Made by a program: the position numbers and the translations under genes. The notes beneath the pieces were generated by a model. It ran no database searches, had not been told where the DNA came from, and saw only the letters and a list, made by a program, of their open reading frames with translations. 64,000 bases of DNA from Liolophura sinensis (Eukaryota; Mollusca; Polyplacophora; Chitonida; Chitonidae). Positions 36,835-48,796 of the stretch are shown here, in pieces; the first letter of the stretch is position 1; each line of letters opens with the position of its first letter. The DNA is taken from positions 23,727,608 through 23,791,607 of the forward strand of contig NC_088300.1 of the NCBI RefSeq assembly GCF_032854445.1, given 5' to 3'.

Positions 36835-36924
36835 TATAAACCCAAAATCTGAGTGGCATGCCATATCTGCCTTGTCTGCTACGCCAGAAATACATGCTAT
36901 TCCAACGATTCCTGTGTTGTTCAG
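36835..36924 (+). promoter_or_regulatory. Candidate TATA promoter and 5' leader exon of copy 4
   Basis: TATAAA at 36835-36840 is followed about 28 bp later (36863) by a block that ends in a consensus donor CAG|GTAAGT at 36924/36925. No ATG-led frame of note is present, as expected for an untranslated leader. Copy 4 begins with an ATG placed directly at an acceptor (40133) and needs such a leader; this is the best candidate upstream of it on the same strand. The block 36863-36924 recurs at 37228-37289. Assignment to copy 4 is inference. Confidence 0.42.
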
Positions 36925-37227
36925 GTAAGTCATTTATAGTTAGTTGCGTGTGCTTTTGATCTCAAGTAGACGGTTCCTGTATAAGATGGGTAGATATTGT
37001 AAAATGAATTTAAATGCATACGACATAAACGTGGTTTAATATTATTAAATGAACTTATGTGTGCACTGTATTAAGGGGGTGGGGGTGGATATTGTAATGA
37101 AAACTGCATAAAATGATTAGACGTTGTTAAATGGAATTAAATGTATATCGTTCAGGTACGTTTAGGTAATTTAAACGTACCTTGGGGATGTAATAATGCA
37201 TCGTTTAGATAGTTGATTGTTTTTGAG

Positions 37228-37289
37228 ATATCTGCCTTGGCTGCTACGCCAGAAATACATGCTATTCCAACGATTCCTGTGTTGTTCAG
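37228..37289 (+). repeat. Second copy of the putative leader exon
   Basis: 62 bp matching 36863-36924 with one mismatch. It starts where transcription would start in the first copy and stops exactly where the first copy's donor begins. The following bases contain TGCAGAGTTAT, which also occurs at the start codon of copy 3 (32047-32057). A spliced-message retrocopy or a local duplication would both fit. Confidence 0.6.
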
Positions 37290-37885
37290 TTTTGCAGAGT
37301 TATGCTACCTTAAGACTACGACAATTATTATTATAGAGAAGTGACAGACGTCGGCTTTTCTATAATATATATTCATCCATTTTCTCATTGCATGTTAGTT
37401 CATCTTGTGCTGTTTATTGATACATACAGGCCTTAATAAAAATTACAGAATTTTCGAAACTTAACTCCTTGAAGTGTTATCAAACCGAAGTGGGATATAA
37501 ATAAATATTGTTATAGACATTATGTTTTCCAAGTTACACATATTTATTTCTTGTGTTCTTTATGAATTGGATGCACTTGGTTAATACCAGCCTTACATGG
37601 GCAAGGAACTTGTGGATTCCACCCCCACCCCCCTCCTTCCCCCCTTATCTCTGTTCTTATGGCTTTGGGGACCATGAGCGATAGCGATAGACAACACTCG
37701 TCTGACCGTTTGAGCAGCTTAACGTTCGTCGAAGACCTCCTGTCTTTCATCAGTTTAAATGATGTGCATATTTCAGAGGGAAAGTTCGTATGTAACTTGC
37801 CAAACGTCGGCTATATACCCTTGTCCTCCAGGTTTACACGGTGTGATTTGCTGAATAGATTAGACAAACGGTATTTCATATATAA

Positions 37886-38140
37886 GGGGCCCTCGTGGCC
37901 TGGCGGTTAGCGTTCCGGTGCGGCACAATGGCCAGGAACCTCTCATCTATGCTGTCGCTGTGAGTTCAAGCTCAACTCATGTTGGCTTCGTACGTGGGAA
38001 GGCCTACCAGTAACAGGCGGATGGCCGTGGGTTTCCCTCGGGCTCTGCCCCGTTTCCTCTCACCATAATGCTGGCTGGTGCGTATAAGCGAAATATTCTT
38101 CACTGTCACGTAAACCACTAATAAAAAAAGTAAATCAAAT
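37886..38140 (+). mobile_element. Full-length SINE family A
   Basis: Head ggccctcgtggcctggcgg with A box, body, centre and worn tail. It interrupts a short open frame that precedes it (37671-37885). Confidence 0.75.
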
Positions 38141-38620
38141 TTCATATACGTTTTCGACAAATCTCATCCTGTGAAGGCTACAAAACAGAGCCTGCCCTAT
38201 TTCCATCTAGTCGAATTTAACCAGTCGACACGACAAACAGGCCTTTCTGAGAAACACTAGCCCGAGAAGCATCTGCAATTTGATGAGAGGCACTGAACGT
38301 AATAAATTTGAGTTTACACACTAAAAATAAGTGTTCAGTTTTTAAACACATTTCTGTTACCGTTTACAAAGTTAGTTTCCTTAAATGAACATATGACATA
38401 TTTACTATAATAAACACACCCGTTAGTTACTAAACACATTGTTTCTGATCACCGGTTCTAAGTAGTTACAGAGAGGTGTTTAAAAGCGAAACACTTACTG
38501 TGTACACAAGCGTTTCTGAGCCGTTTTATGTATTTGGAGGAACATTTTTTTCCTTGTACTAGGAAGTCATGAACGTCATGTAAGTGATTTTCTGATACGA
38601 TAAGATAGACGTAGACTTAC

Positions 38621-38793
38621 ACAAGACGTAAGATGACATTTCTTGCAATCAAAATTTATGATGCGGAATTTTTTTATGACTTTTTGAAAAGCTGCTAGGG
38701 GAGGAAATCAGCATGGGCCGTGGACTCACAATGACCGCATTGTTGAGAGGCTCCTGAGTCATTACGCTCTATAGGCACGCTCACCACAAAGGT
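38621..38793 (-). repeat. Duplicated segment ending in a SINE head
   Basis: Shares the block atgacatttc-t/c-tcgca...aaaatttatgatgcgg and the following SINE head remnant with 40951-41117, which lies in intron 1 of copy 4. This suggests a segmental duplication or a composite element. Confidence 0.55.
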
Positions 38794-39532
38794 CCAATTG
38801 ACAAACACTCTGGGCTGACTGCATTTTGGAAAGTTCCCAGGGCATGTACATCAGCCTATTTTGTATTCAAGCGTATATATTGAAAACTGGCCTATTCATC
38901 ATTCAGTATTCACTTAATTAAAAAAATTATGAATAACAAATATTGGTACGCCATTGGTTATGTTGGTACGACATAAAAAGTGGACTAGCGCATAAGTAAG
39001 CAGTTTTATACGTGTGCATCAGGAAGAACGAGATACATAAAAGCACCTGAGGCCACTCAGGTTTGACTCCTTCGGAAACACCTGCATAGTGTGATCGTAG
39101 CCAAAACTGCAAGGAACTCGAATCTTTCGTTGTTACCAAGAAATAAGCGACATAGGAAATGGTGAGTCTGTATTGTAAAATAGACAAAGGGAAATAAATG
39201 CAATTGCGGCGTTATGTGCAAGAAAAATACAGCATGATACCCAATAACTCAAGCGTAAAAGTATTTATTTACTCGTGTAAAAGTATGTACATAGAAATAT
39301 CAACTGGATACTAATGTGAAGGTGTTGATTTTGCGTAGTTTAATTCAGCGAAAATACTGACTTCTAGAGGAATGTCTAATTTTCCTTAGGTTAACGTGAC
39401 GCTGGTTCATCACCAGCCTTTGACAGCGGATATTCAGCTTCCCTTTCTTTTGCTGTTTTCTGTGGGCTTACGTCAAAATACTTGCATCCTAGATACCAGT
39501 GAATTGTTTAGCTATGGCTAATGCTCGTATGG

Positions 39533-39640
39533 TTATTTATTTATTTATTCATTTATTTGATTGGCGTTTTACGCCGTACTGAAGAATATTTCACTTATAC
39601 GACGGCGACCAGCATTATGGTGGGAGAAAACCGGGCTGAG
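39533..39640 (-). mobile_element. SINE family A tail and centre
   Basis: Reversed (TTTA)n tail and central block about 500 bp before copy 4 exon 1. Confidence 0.65.
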
Positions 39641-40132
39641 ATTTTGGCAGACGATACACATATAGTCGATGCTTTTATGCCAAAAGACATGCAAGTTGTG
39701 GGAAAAGATCAAGTGCCTGTCGCCTACACCCTAGATAACAGGCTAAGTTATGGCTGATACACTTATAGTATTAACTGCGAATTTGATGAGGATAACTGAC
39801 ACTTTAAATGAGTTAGGCACAAGCAAGTTGTTTTTCTACATAGTGAGGATTTTTCTTTAAATCAGGATACTAGACACACGACAATACAGTTGGAAAATTC
39901 AGTAGTAGTAAATATTCAGTTTATTTCACTTTCTGTTAATTGCTTGCTTAGGTTGGCATATGGTTAAATACAATTTTTGTCCTTTGACAATTAAATTTGT
40001 TTTGTTTTCTTTCTTTCCTTTTTTTTTGGGGGGGGGGGCAAGTCAAATCACATTATCAGTACCACGTTCAGTTTCATTGTATTATGCTTCATTTTGTGTT
40101 AAATTGTGTGCCAATTTCATTTCTTTCCCCAG

Positions 40133-42000
40133 ATGACTAGTTTTGTTCCTTCCCTCCTTTGTGTAATGTGGGTAACATTTACCAGTATCACCTCCCAACG
40201 GGACGTTACGGTTGGTGAGCATCTGCTTTTACCCTGGAGTGTGGGATCAGGAAGATGTTACAGACGAATAATGCTCACGAATCTTAATGCTCAATTCTGC
40301 GAGAGGCCTTACCTTAACAAGGAACAAAGCCTCAAAGTGATGAACCTTTACCCGGGCCTGTTTACTTCACAACGCGAGTCTCGCTTAGTAGAAGAGTTTC
40401 ACTCAGTAAATGTAAAACGCGAAGGCGATGGCGATGACGATGGCGATGGCGATGTCTGCTGCCCGACGTAAGTGAAGAATATACTGAATTCGCGACATAA
40501 AGCATTCGACTTTTATTGATGTAAATAATATTTACTTCTTTATTTGACTCAAGAACATTTCACTTATACTACGGCGGCCAGCAGTATATACTGGGGAGGA
40601 AACACGTCCAGAGAGGAAGCCAACATGGACTGGGTCACAGGCGCCTCGGCCATTGCGCCACGATGGCACGCTAACTAACTCGGCCACAGAGGCTCTCGAT
40701 GGAAATAATAAAGTCCGCATCATGCAGCCTTCTTCTCCTGCTATGCGTGGGAACGTCTGCCAGCAACGTGTGCATGGTCGTGGGTTTCCCATAGGCTCTG
40801 TCCAGTTTCCCTGCACCATAAGTAAAATTTTCTTGAACACGGCGTAACACACCAACCAAATAGATATAATATAACATATTATATAAAAATATATTTAAGT
40901 TCACCGTAGACAGCTTCGTTATAGACTAGTACGTCTCGCATCAGCCATGTATTTATACAAGCCGTAATATGACATTTCTCGCAGTGAAAATTTATGATGC
41001 GGAGACGTATTTTTGAATAGCTGCAATGAGAGGAACTCGGCATGAGTTGTGGACTCACAATGACCGCAATGGTGAGAGAGGCTCTTGGGCCACTGTGCTT
41101 CACTGGCGCGCTCACCACAAGGTGTTCCGGGGGTGACCTTTACATGATTCACAACCGGACATGTTCACAATTCACAACCAGACATTTTCTCAGTTCACTA
41201 CCAGACATGTATTAAGGATTCAGTAATACTTAATATACTTAACAGCTAATTGTCATCTATTCCATGTATCTTTCATCCGACAATCCAATGAGATGTTTTT
41301 TTTTTATCTGTAGCCGTAAATGGATGGAAAGACCCAGGAAATTGAGGAACGTGTCAGGACAAATGAAATGGATTGTTCACCTTTATGCTATAGATTTGTA
41401 CCAGTTCGTGCAATGGGGAAAATGCTTGTGAGTATGAGTTTGTCAATCGGTGTAAGTAACAGCACAGCACTGTGAAAGCTTGGCTGCATGATTAAGCTTT
41501 GGCGGTTAAGTGGTAATTAACATGCGAGAAGCTGCCCTAATAAACGTCAAGAACAATAATCTCATAAACATCTATCAGTCATTTTGTTGTTGTTGTTATT
41601 TAATCTGAATTATGACCAGATGAATGTGTAGTCATGATGGCTTCCTCTTCGGCCGGATGGTCTGCGGACGGTCGTGGATTTCCCCTTTTGCCTGGTTTCT
41701 TCAAATCATAAAGCTGGCTGCCGTCGTATAAGTGAAATATCCTTGCGTACGGCGTAAAACACCAATCAAATAAAAAAACATAGATAAATCAATTAATATA
41801 GTCTGTAAGTGATTATTACCTATCTATACAATGTCACTTGTTTCAGGCATTCAAAATGTAAGAGTGCAGAAGGGATGTGCATGGTTGAAACGACTATACG
41901 CTATCTGCTGGTATGGCATTGGAAGTCGAAAGTCAAGTCCTGGACATTTACTTTTGGTGCCTTTCCGATTTCCACCTATTGTTCCTGCAAGAACGTGTAA
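40133..42000 (+). CDS. Secreted Spatzle-like cystine-knot cytokine, copy 4
   Basis: Exons are 40133-40467, 41314-41427 and 41847-42000, giving 200 residues with phase 2 introns. I chose the ATG that abuts the acceptor ttctttccccag rather than one 27 bp upstream, because the upstream one lies before that acceptor and the chosen one starts a clean signal peptide (MTSFVPSLLCVMWVTFTSIT). Then come C42 and C56, YPGLF (73-77), a short acidic Asp-Gly run (98-107) encoded by a gatggc-type microsatellite, and GDVCCPT (C109, C110). Exon 2 contains WIVHLYAIDLYQFVQWGKC. Exon 3 contains C154, C161, YLLVW and STYCSCKNV (C195, C197). Introns hold SINE fragments in both orientations. A TATA box and candidate leader exon lie about 3.2 kb upstream (36835-36924). 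AATAAA is at 42416-42421, beyond a SINE in the 3' flank. Confidence 0.9.
40536..40866. mobile_element. Two SINE family A fragments head to head
   Basis: 40536-40698 is in minus orientation (tail to head) and 40735-40866 is in plus orientation (body to tail), making an inverted pair inside intron 1 of copy 4. Confidence 0.65.
41632..41790 (+). mobile_element. SINE family A, 5' truncated
   Basis: Body, centre and tail in intron 2 of copy 4. Confidence 0.7.
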
Positions 42001-42155
42001 ACCGCATAGAGGATTCATGGTTTGAAATGCTGTTGTCGTCATTGGCAGTGTTAAATGTATCATTAATGGCCACGGGTAGCATCCACATCGAAGACTTCAT
42101 ATAAAAAAAAAAATTTTTTTGCGATGCATGTTTTTGCGATGTATGTATGTTTTTG

Positions 42156-42335
42156 TGATGGCGACCAGCATTATGGTCAGAGGAAACGGGGTGACCCCGG
42201 GGTGAACCCACGGCAATCCGCCAGTTGCTAGAAGACCGGAGATGAAGCCAGCATGATTGGCTTGAAGCCCATTAGTGAGAGGCTCCTAAGTCATTGTGCT
42301 GCGCGAGCACGCTAACAGCCAGGCCACCGTGTCCC
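42156..42335 (-). mobile_element. SINE family A lacking the tail
   Basis: Reversed central, body and head blocks in the 3' flank of copy 4, ending gccaggccaccgtg. Confidence 0.65.
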
Positions 42336-44900
42336 CCGATATTATATATATTAACTTGTACAAATTAATAATGTTTTGAGAACTACGTGATTTCTGTAAA
42401 ACAAATTGAACCAAGAATAAAAATATAAGCTGTACGTTCCTTCAGTCTAAGTCATTTGTTTATTTATATGTTTGTTTATTTCCGCATTATTCCAAACTAT
42501 ACCTCTGATGCGAAAACATTCATGAGCAAAGGAAAAGTTGTAAATTCAGAGAAACTCTTTAGGCGACGACAGAGCGTCTCCCTCCTGAGTGGTGTTTCCG
42601 GGGTTCGTTCCCGAGCTTTTAGCGGGTGACGATACTCGTGTGAGGCGTCGGTGACAATATACCGATGACGATACTAGTGTGGCTGTTTGTACAGTCTAAA
42701 AGTTCCTTTAAGTTCAGCTGTCTTCCTGCAATGTGGTGTGCATATATGTAGGTAACTTTTGGTAAAGTTCGTTAGTAGCTTGCCAAATGTCCGTGGTTTG
42801 TTCCAGTCACTCTGGTTTTCTCCACCCGCTTCGTACAAGTGAAAAACTCTTGTGTATTGTGTTCATAAATATATAAATAAATAAATACAAGTACATGGAA
42901 CTTCCTTACATTTCTTGCACATAATACTGGTATGTCCGGCTTTACCACAATCAATGTACATTCCCGGGTCATGTGACCTTGGTTTATTATTATCAACTTC
43001 GACTTGATTGTGAAGAATCCTGAATCACAACTAGCCCGGTATGATCGCAGTTTCAATTTATTTATTATTCGATTGGCGTTTTACGTCTTATTCAAGAATA
43101 TTTCACTTATACGACGATGGTGGGAGGAAACCGAGCAGAGGAGAAAAATAAACTATACACAGTCCCGGAACATACGGTCTCTTGAGAATTTACCTCAGTT
43201 TGGGGTTAAATTTTAACTGTTCACGCAAATGCTTAAATAGTTAGAAGTTACACGACCTTTATCTGAGATAAATTCACAAGAGGTCGGAGTTCACCTAATA
43301 CGTGTGACCATTTGCCAAATCTCACAATGTTGTCTCTTCTGTTGGTTGTATTTTCTTTGCTTGAAGTATTTTTTATAATCTATGCTTGATAGTTTCGAGG
43401 TTACGAGTGGCTGTTCCTCTCCGGTCGTACGTGGGCAGATCTGTCAGCAACCTGCGAATGGTGGCTCTGCCCGGTTTTCTCCCATCCTAAACTTTGCTTA
43501 TGGCCCCTGTCTTAACTCTTAGTGAGCCTGATATGTGACTGATGGAGGCTGATTTTAATAATCATTACGGTGATATATTATAAAACATACATGTACACTA
43601 CACGAGTGTCAACACATGCAAAGTTTCTCCATTCAATAACGTGACACGTACAACTGCTTATTATTAGCCGTCACAAGTATTGCAATGTGCTACGACAGCT
43701 CTGTATTTAGACAGAATCTTGAAACCTGTAAAACGACAAGCGTCTTAAACAAGCGCTTTCATGACTTCATTTTCACTTGGCGGCTTGTATTGAGATTGTT
43801 TCTGTGGTGATGAGATTTTCTGCTATACATGTCAACAGTAGTGCCTTGGATTCATTAGACGTATTCCTTACTGTGAAGCATATGGCTGCTCGACTGATAT
43901 AATTTAAAAAGCATCCATTGTCTCGTTATACAGTGGCACTTCTAAAGAAGCCTGACCTTTATATGATTCATGATTCAAATGGCTCTTTATTCAGACGCAT
44001 TTAGGAAAACACAGGTGTTGTTATCTAAACACTTGTTTAAACACCATATACTGAAATTCATGGTTCACAATAAAAACTTAATAATACCATATACCACGTG
44101 TGGTCATAGAATTTTGTCATTTATCCAAGAAAATAATGGCAGGTTTAAATAAAGTCAACCGGATTTCATTTTTGCTCTCTGCTCACAGTGCAGCACCAAC
44201 CTGACGCCTCCAGCACAGCGATCTGTTAACAAATAGAGTAAACTTGTAAACGTGTATTTTGAAAGAAAATTTTATGATGTTCAAAATAATGGAATGTTCC
44301 CAAACCTGTTCTCACACAAACGTATAAGTATGAACAGGCATGGAATTTTTGTTTAATAGTCATTTCAACGGCCTATGTAAAAGCATGTGTCCAAGAACTA
44401 CATATATTTCAAAGTATAGGTAAAGATACACAAATATCATAGTGGTTTTCAATAACAGCAGAGAAAAACCGAAAGGTTTGGAGGGCAATACAAATTATAT
44501 CTGACCCACAGATTGTAGTCAAAATTTGGTTGGAAGTTGGATTTTCAACAGACAGCATTTCTTATAGCCCTGCAAGCTACATTATACGTAAGTAAATATG
44601 AAAAACGAAGGTTGGTTTACTTGAGTTAATTGAGTTAAAGTGCACAGGTGGCCAATGAGTATACCCTGTGACACAAAAAACGGGTTTTGCGCCTTCTTTG
44701 CGCAGTGTTTCACACCCGCACTGGAGGAAGAATGAACCTGTTGTACCGTTGTACAAATGTGTCCGACCGAAGCCACTAAGGGACAAGGGTTTCGTTTACT
44801 GCGAACACACACCCACATTGTTTGAACGTCCCAAGAATTCTAACTGAGTCATGCAACATTGTCAACAGTTCACACATAGGAAAAGGTGAATCTGTTCTAA
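42336..44900. other. Between copy 4 and the pseudogene
   Basis: SINE scraps only. AATAAA at 42416 could serve copy 4. Confidence 0.4.
43056..43142 (-). mobile_element. SINE family A tail
   Basis: Reversed tail block with a short piece of the centre. Further plus-strand scraps lie at about 42760-42890 and 43428-43490. Confidence 0.6.
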
Positions 44901-44904
44901 ATAG

Positions 44905-45012
44905 CATGGCGAGACAGCGAGGTAACGAAGTAGCGATGCGAGGTAACAGGTTACGAAGTAGCGAGACATAATCTTGCTACCTCACTGTCTCGCATCGCTA
45001 CCTCGCTACACA
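44905..45012. repeat. Imperfect foldback of AGCGAGG-type repeat
   Basis: gcgaggtaacgaagtagcg-type units followed by their complement (ctacctcactgtctcgcatc). Same motif family as 46025-46192. It lies just upstream of the copy 5 pseudogene. Confidence 0.7.
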
Positions 45013-46024
45013 TATAATTGTTTAAAAGACCACTTGTCCAGACGTTCAGACCCATCAGCGACAACCTATTGATACAATCGCTGCCTTCACAGCTTTTCAG
45101 ACAATTTGATAGCGTTTAGCTTGCTTGTGATTTTCGTTTCTGTGCGATTGTAAATACTGACGTTATTTTAAGGACGAAGACATTAACTGATGTGTTTAGC
45201 GGTTGTCTGCTAACTGTCATTAAAACTAGATTTTTGTCCTGACATGTTACATTGTGCTTACAGTATTACGTTGGTTTTCAGTATATTTCCTTATTGCATT
45301 ATTTTATCTTGTGTTAAATGTGAGCTTATGTCCAGAAATGTTCCTTTTATTCTTTGTTTGATTTAGACCACGTTTGTAGCAGGCAAAGACAGCTTATTGA
45401 GATTCCCATGAATTTTATCACTAACTTCTGTCCTAACCCTTACATTGACGAGGATCAAAGCTTCTTATTGATGCAACTTTACCCGGGTCTCTTCATTTCA
45501 GAAGACCAAATTTCTTCACAAGAACAGTTTCACTTACAAGACCAGCCTCACGGACGCCCCCTAAGGTCATGGCGACATCACCATGGCGATGTCTGCTGCC
45601 CAACTCAAGTGAAGAGTATGATAAAATTATGCAACACGACATAAATAAGAATCTGGCCGAAAAGGAGAGACACAGATCAGTGGACAAATTCATTTTAATC
45701 CACAGGAAGCAGACACGGCTGACTTACATTCAATATTACCAACCACCAGTCTAATGTGAAGTTTTATATCTTTAGCGTTAAACAGATGGAAAAACCATGG
45801 GCATTAAGGAACGTGTCAAGAAAAAAAGAAATGAGTTGTCCACCTAACCAGTTTAGATTTGTTACAGTTCCTACAAGGGGGGGGAGGGGGGCGATGCTTG
45901 TGAGTATGAGTTCAACATGAGTAATTGACATTCACAGCAGTGTGAAAGTTTGGCAAATGTATTACCCGGTTAACACGAGTAAGGTTAAGCTGGTTTAAAT
46001 GCAAAAGCATTTATGTATAAATGC

Positions 46025-46192
46025 ATTACCTCGCTGCCTCGCTTCTTCGTTGCTTCGCTACCTCGCTGCCTCGCCGCCTCGCCGCCTCGCTACCCCGACC
46101 TTTACAAAGGTCGAGGTAGCGAGACAGCGAGGCAACGAGGTAGCGACGTAGCGAGGGAGCGAGGCAACGAAGAAGCGAGGCAGCGAGGTAAT
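46025..46192. repeat. Long near-perfect hairpin of AGCGAGG-type repeat
   Basis: Arm 46025-46103 pairs with arm 46106-46192 around a 2-nt centre (gaccttt-ac-aaaggtc). The outer 29 nt are exactly complementary and the inner part has scattered mismatches and one length difference. Units are 8-9 bp (gcgaggta, gcgaggca). It sits in intron 2 of the copy 5 pseudogene. Confidence 0.85.
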
Positions 46193-46574
46193 GAGGTAGC
46201 GTGGTAGCGGGACAGCCAGGCAGCGACGTGGGGAGCAGTTATTTATTACTTTAGTGTAAGTTCTTGAGACACCTGGCCGGATGTGATGCGGGTTGAAATC
46301 AACACACTCAAACTGTCATGCCCTGGATCTATTACATAATGGTCCCGGCTAGGTCAGTACTTCTGTTTAGCTGAGATGTGAAGGGAAGCTATGGGAGTTG
46401 GGGTGAAAAAGGGTTGGAGCTGGAGGGGCTTTTGGCGCGCTTGGACAGGATTTTTGTTGGGATATATATAGTGATAGCTTTTCCTTCCATCACTGTCTGT
46501 CTTGTTAATCTTGACTACGCCATATTTTATTACTGGTTGGTGGTAGGAATCTGAAATTTGAAAGAAAATTTAAA

Positions 46575-46581
46575 AATCTAT

Positions 46582-46612
<31 letters not shown>

Positions 46613-46890
46613 TTTGTTCATTTATTTATTTATTTATTTACTTATTTATTTATTTATTTACTCAGTTGTTGCTTTACCCATTACTCAAGAAAATTCATTT
46701 ATACGGCGTTAGCCAACATTACTTTGGAAGGGAACCAGACAGTGCCCGCGGAAAACCTACGACCACCCGCAAGTTGCTGATAGGCCTTCCTGTGTCCAAC
46801 CGGAGTGGAGAGCGGTCAGAGCTGGTCTTGAACTCACAGGGACTGCATTGGAGAAAGGGTATTGGGTCATTACGCCGCCCTAGGCGGCTG
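46575..46890 (-). mobile_element. Diverged full-length SINE family A with long TTTA tract
   Basis: About 85 bp of TTTA-type repeat, then reversed tail, centre, body and head, in intron 2 of the copy 5 pseudogene. Confidence 0.65.
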
Positions 46891-47583
46891 AAAATTTGAG
46901 TGACGTAGTCGTGTGGAGTGATGTTATACTTCATAAGGCAATGGGATGCAAGAATCGATCCTAAGAACCCAACTTACATGCGGTGTATGCCTCAGCCTGA
47001 CACTAATGTGATTATAAAGTTTGCTCCCCACCTCGCTACTGTTATGTTGTGAACGCTAGTTTTTCCCAACTCGCTTCCATTTAAACCGGTTGAAATTTGA
47101 TCCACTTTAAATTTTAACCGTGTGAATGGGGTATAAGATACAGCTTTCAACCGTATTAATAATTAACATACGAGAATATACATGACCAAACGTGTAACAA
47201 CAACAACCCATTTAGCTTGAGACTGCTGAGCCGGTGATAGTTTCTTTGATGTTTTCTAAATCTCAGGTGTTGACCTTTGTTTTAAATACATATAACATTA
47301 CATGATAAATGTTAATATAAGGTTTTATATACATAGTCATGTAGATAAATATTACATTCTGTGAAATGCTTTATGTTTCAGGCAGGGGCAGTGTTCAAAT
47401 CTTGATGGAGAATGCATAATGGAAGCGACTATACATTATATTCTTGTATGGGAACTGCGCTCAAACAACAAATGCTTGCGATTCTCATTTGATGCTTTTG
47501 AAATTCCTACCTACTGCTCCTGCAAAAGCTTGTAGAGCAAAAAGGATGCGTGGTCTCACACCCGCGCAAGTTACCTGCACTTT

Positions 47584-47589
47584 AATAAA
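47584..47589 (+). terminator. Polyadenylation signal retained by the copy 5 pseudogene
   Basis: AATAAA lies 49 nt past the intact exon 3 stop, the same spacing as in copy 6. The 3' end has therefore decayed less than the 5' half. Confidence 0.45.
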
Positions 47590-47684
47590 ACAGAATGCCT
47601 TGTCTATTTTGAATGACCACATAATGAAATGTGATCCTATCCTAATCTTTTTTGCCAGCATTTTTTTTTGAATGCCAGCTATCA

Positions 47685-47870
47685 CTTTTGCCAGCGATCT
47701 GTTTTGCCAGCGATCTGTTCGTCAGACATCTGCTTTATCAGCCATCTGTTTTTGCCAACCATCTGTTTCGCCTGTCACCTGTTTTACCAGCCATCTGTTT
47801 CGCCAGCCGTCTCTTTTGCCAGCATTCAGTTATCAGTTATCAGTTATCTGTTTTGATGGCCATCTGTTCG
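47685..47870. repeat. Short tandem repeat of about 20 bp
   Basis: Units of the type gccagccatctgtttcgcc, strongly varied, between the pseudogene and a SINE. Confidence 0.7.
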
Positions 47871-47872
47871 CC

Positions 47873-48212
47873 TCAGGACGTCCCCACCCCGAGTGGTAGA
47901 TCAAGGGTCAATCCTGGGTCGAGTCACACCTAAGACCTTAAAATATGAGAAAGTTGTAACTTCCTCGCTTGGCGTTCAGCATGAAAGGGATAGTGCAACG
48001 ACTGGTTGACCTCTATCAGTACAATGGCTGGGGCGGGGCAGCTTACTTGCCTTCGGTAAGTCGTCTCATTGAAGCAGCACTAGATACAAGAGCGGTGAAA
48101 ATCCGTCCTGCAACAAGGATGCTCATTACATACACTCTAAAGATTCCTTCGTCGTTATATGACTAAAAAATTGTTAAGTTAGACGTTAAACCCCAAGCAC
48201 CCACCCACCCAA
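47873..48212 (+). mobile_element. SINE family B copy
   Basis: Degenerate head, then the family B body and tail ending in a CACC repeat. It lies about 340 bp past the copy 5 pseudogene. Confidence 0.7.
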
Positions 48213-48796
48213 ATTAAGGGTAAAGAAAACATAAAATTACATCATTTTAAATGAAAGAGTGTGAAAAATTAGTGGAAAATGCGGTCTTCAATATTTTTTC
48301 CACTTTTCGCTAAGGAGAAAAAGACACTGGTAAATAATTTCTGTATGTTGAATACTTGAAACCACCACTTGGTAGATACTGTCTTTGCGTGATAATGCTA
48401 TAAATGAGGATGTAACACATGTTTAATAAATATGTTTGCACTTAGACTAAGTTTTTTCAGCGAACAAATGTGTTCAACCTGGTCATTGAACATATTTATA
48501 TTTTGTTATAGATATAATCATAATTCGGATTAAATGCATATGTATTATGTGTAAAAAGTACATTTAAATAAATTTATTAGATATCACATTCTTATTTAGA
48601 CCCTTATTATGCAAAGAAGATATGGACCCAGAAGTGGTACAAGTGGAGCAAACAAAAAATTCTGAAATGCACTTAATATATATAAGACAATATTTGTAAA
48701 TGTTTTCATGCTCTTTCGTAAGATATCGGCGTGAGTTTATGTTTTCTCCTTTAAGCTTATGGGGTTAAATATTATGACTAAAAACTATTCTACGCA

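Larger units (their letters stand above)
45338..47535 (+). pseudogene. Broken Spatzle-like cytokine copy (copy 5)
   Basis: The copy 4 architecture is recognisable but damaged in three ways. First, the leader that aligns with the copy 4 signal peptide (ATG at 45338) meets a stop after seven codons. Second, exon 1 still encodes a Cys pair, YPGLF and GDVCCPT up to 45604, but the donor GTAAGT seen in the other copies reads TCAAGT here, so splicing at the usual place is lost and readthrough stops soon after. Third, exon 2 (45776-45899) keeps acceptor and donor but is 124 bp instead of 114-117, with a one-base frame change and an expanded G run. The homologous VVHL...LDLLQF and RCL appear only in the shifted frame. 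Exon 3 (47382-47535) is fully intact, with two knot cysteines, YILVW, an extra Cys and EIPTYCSCK before the stop. An alternative is a rescued gene with a separate signal exon: a strong acceptor-like tract ends at 45366. Confidence 0.75.
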
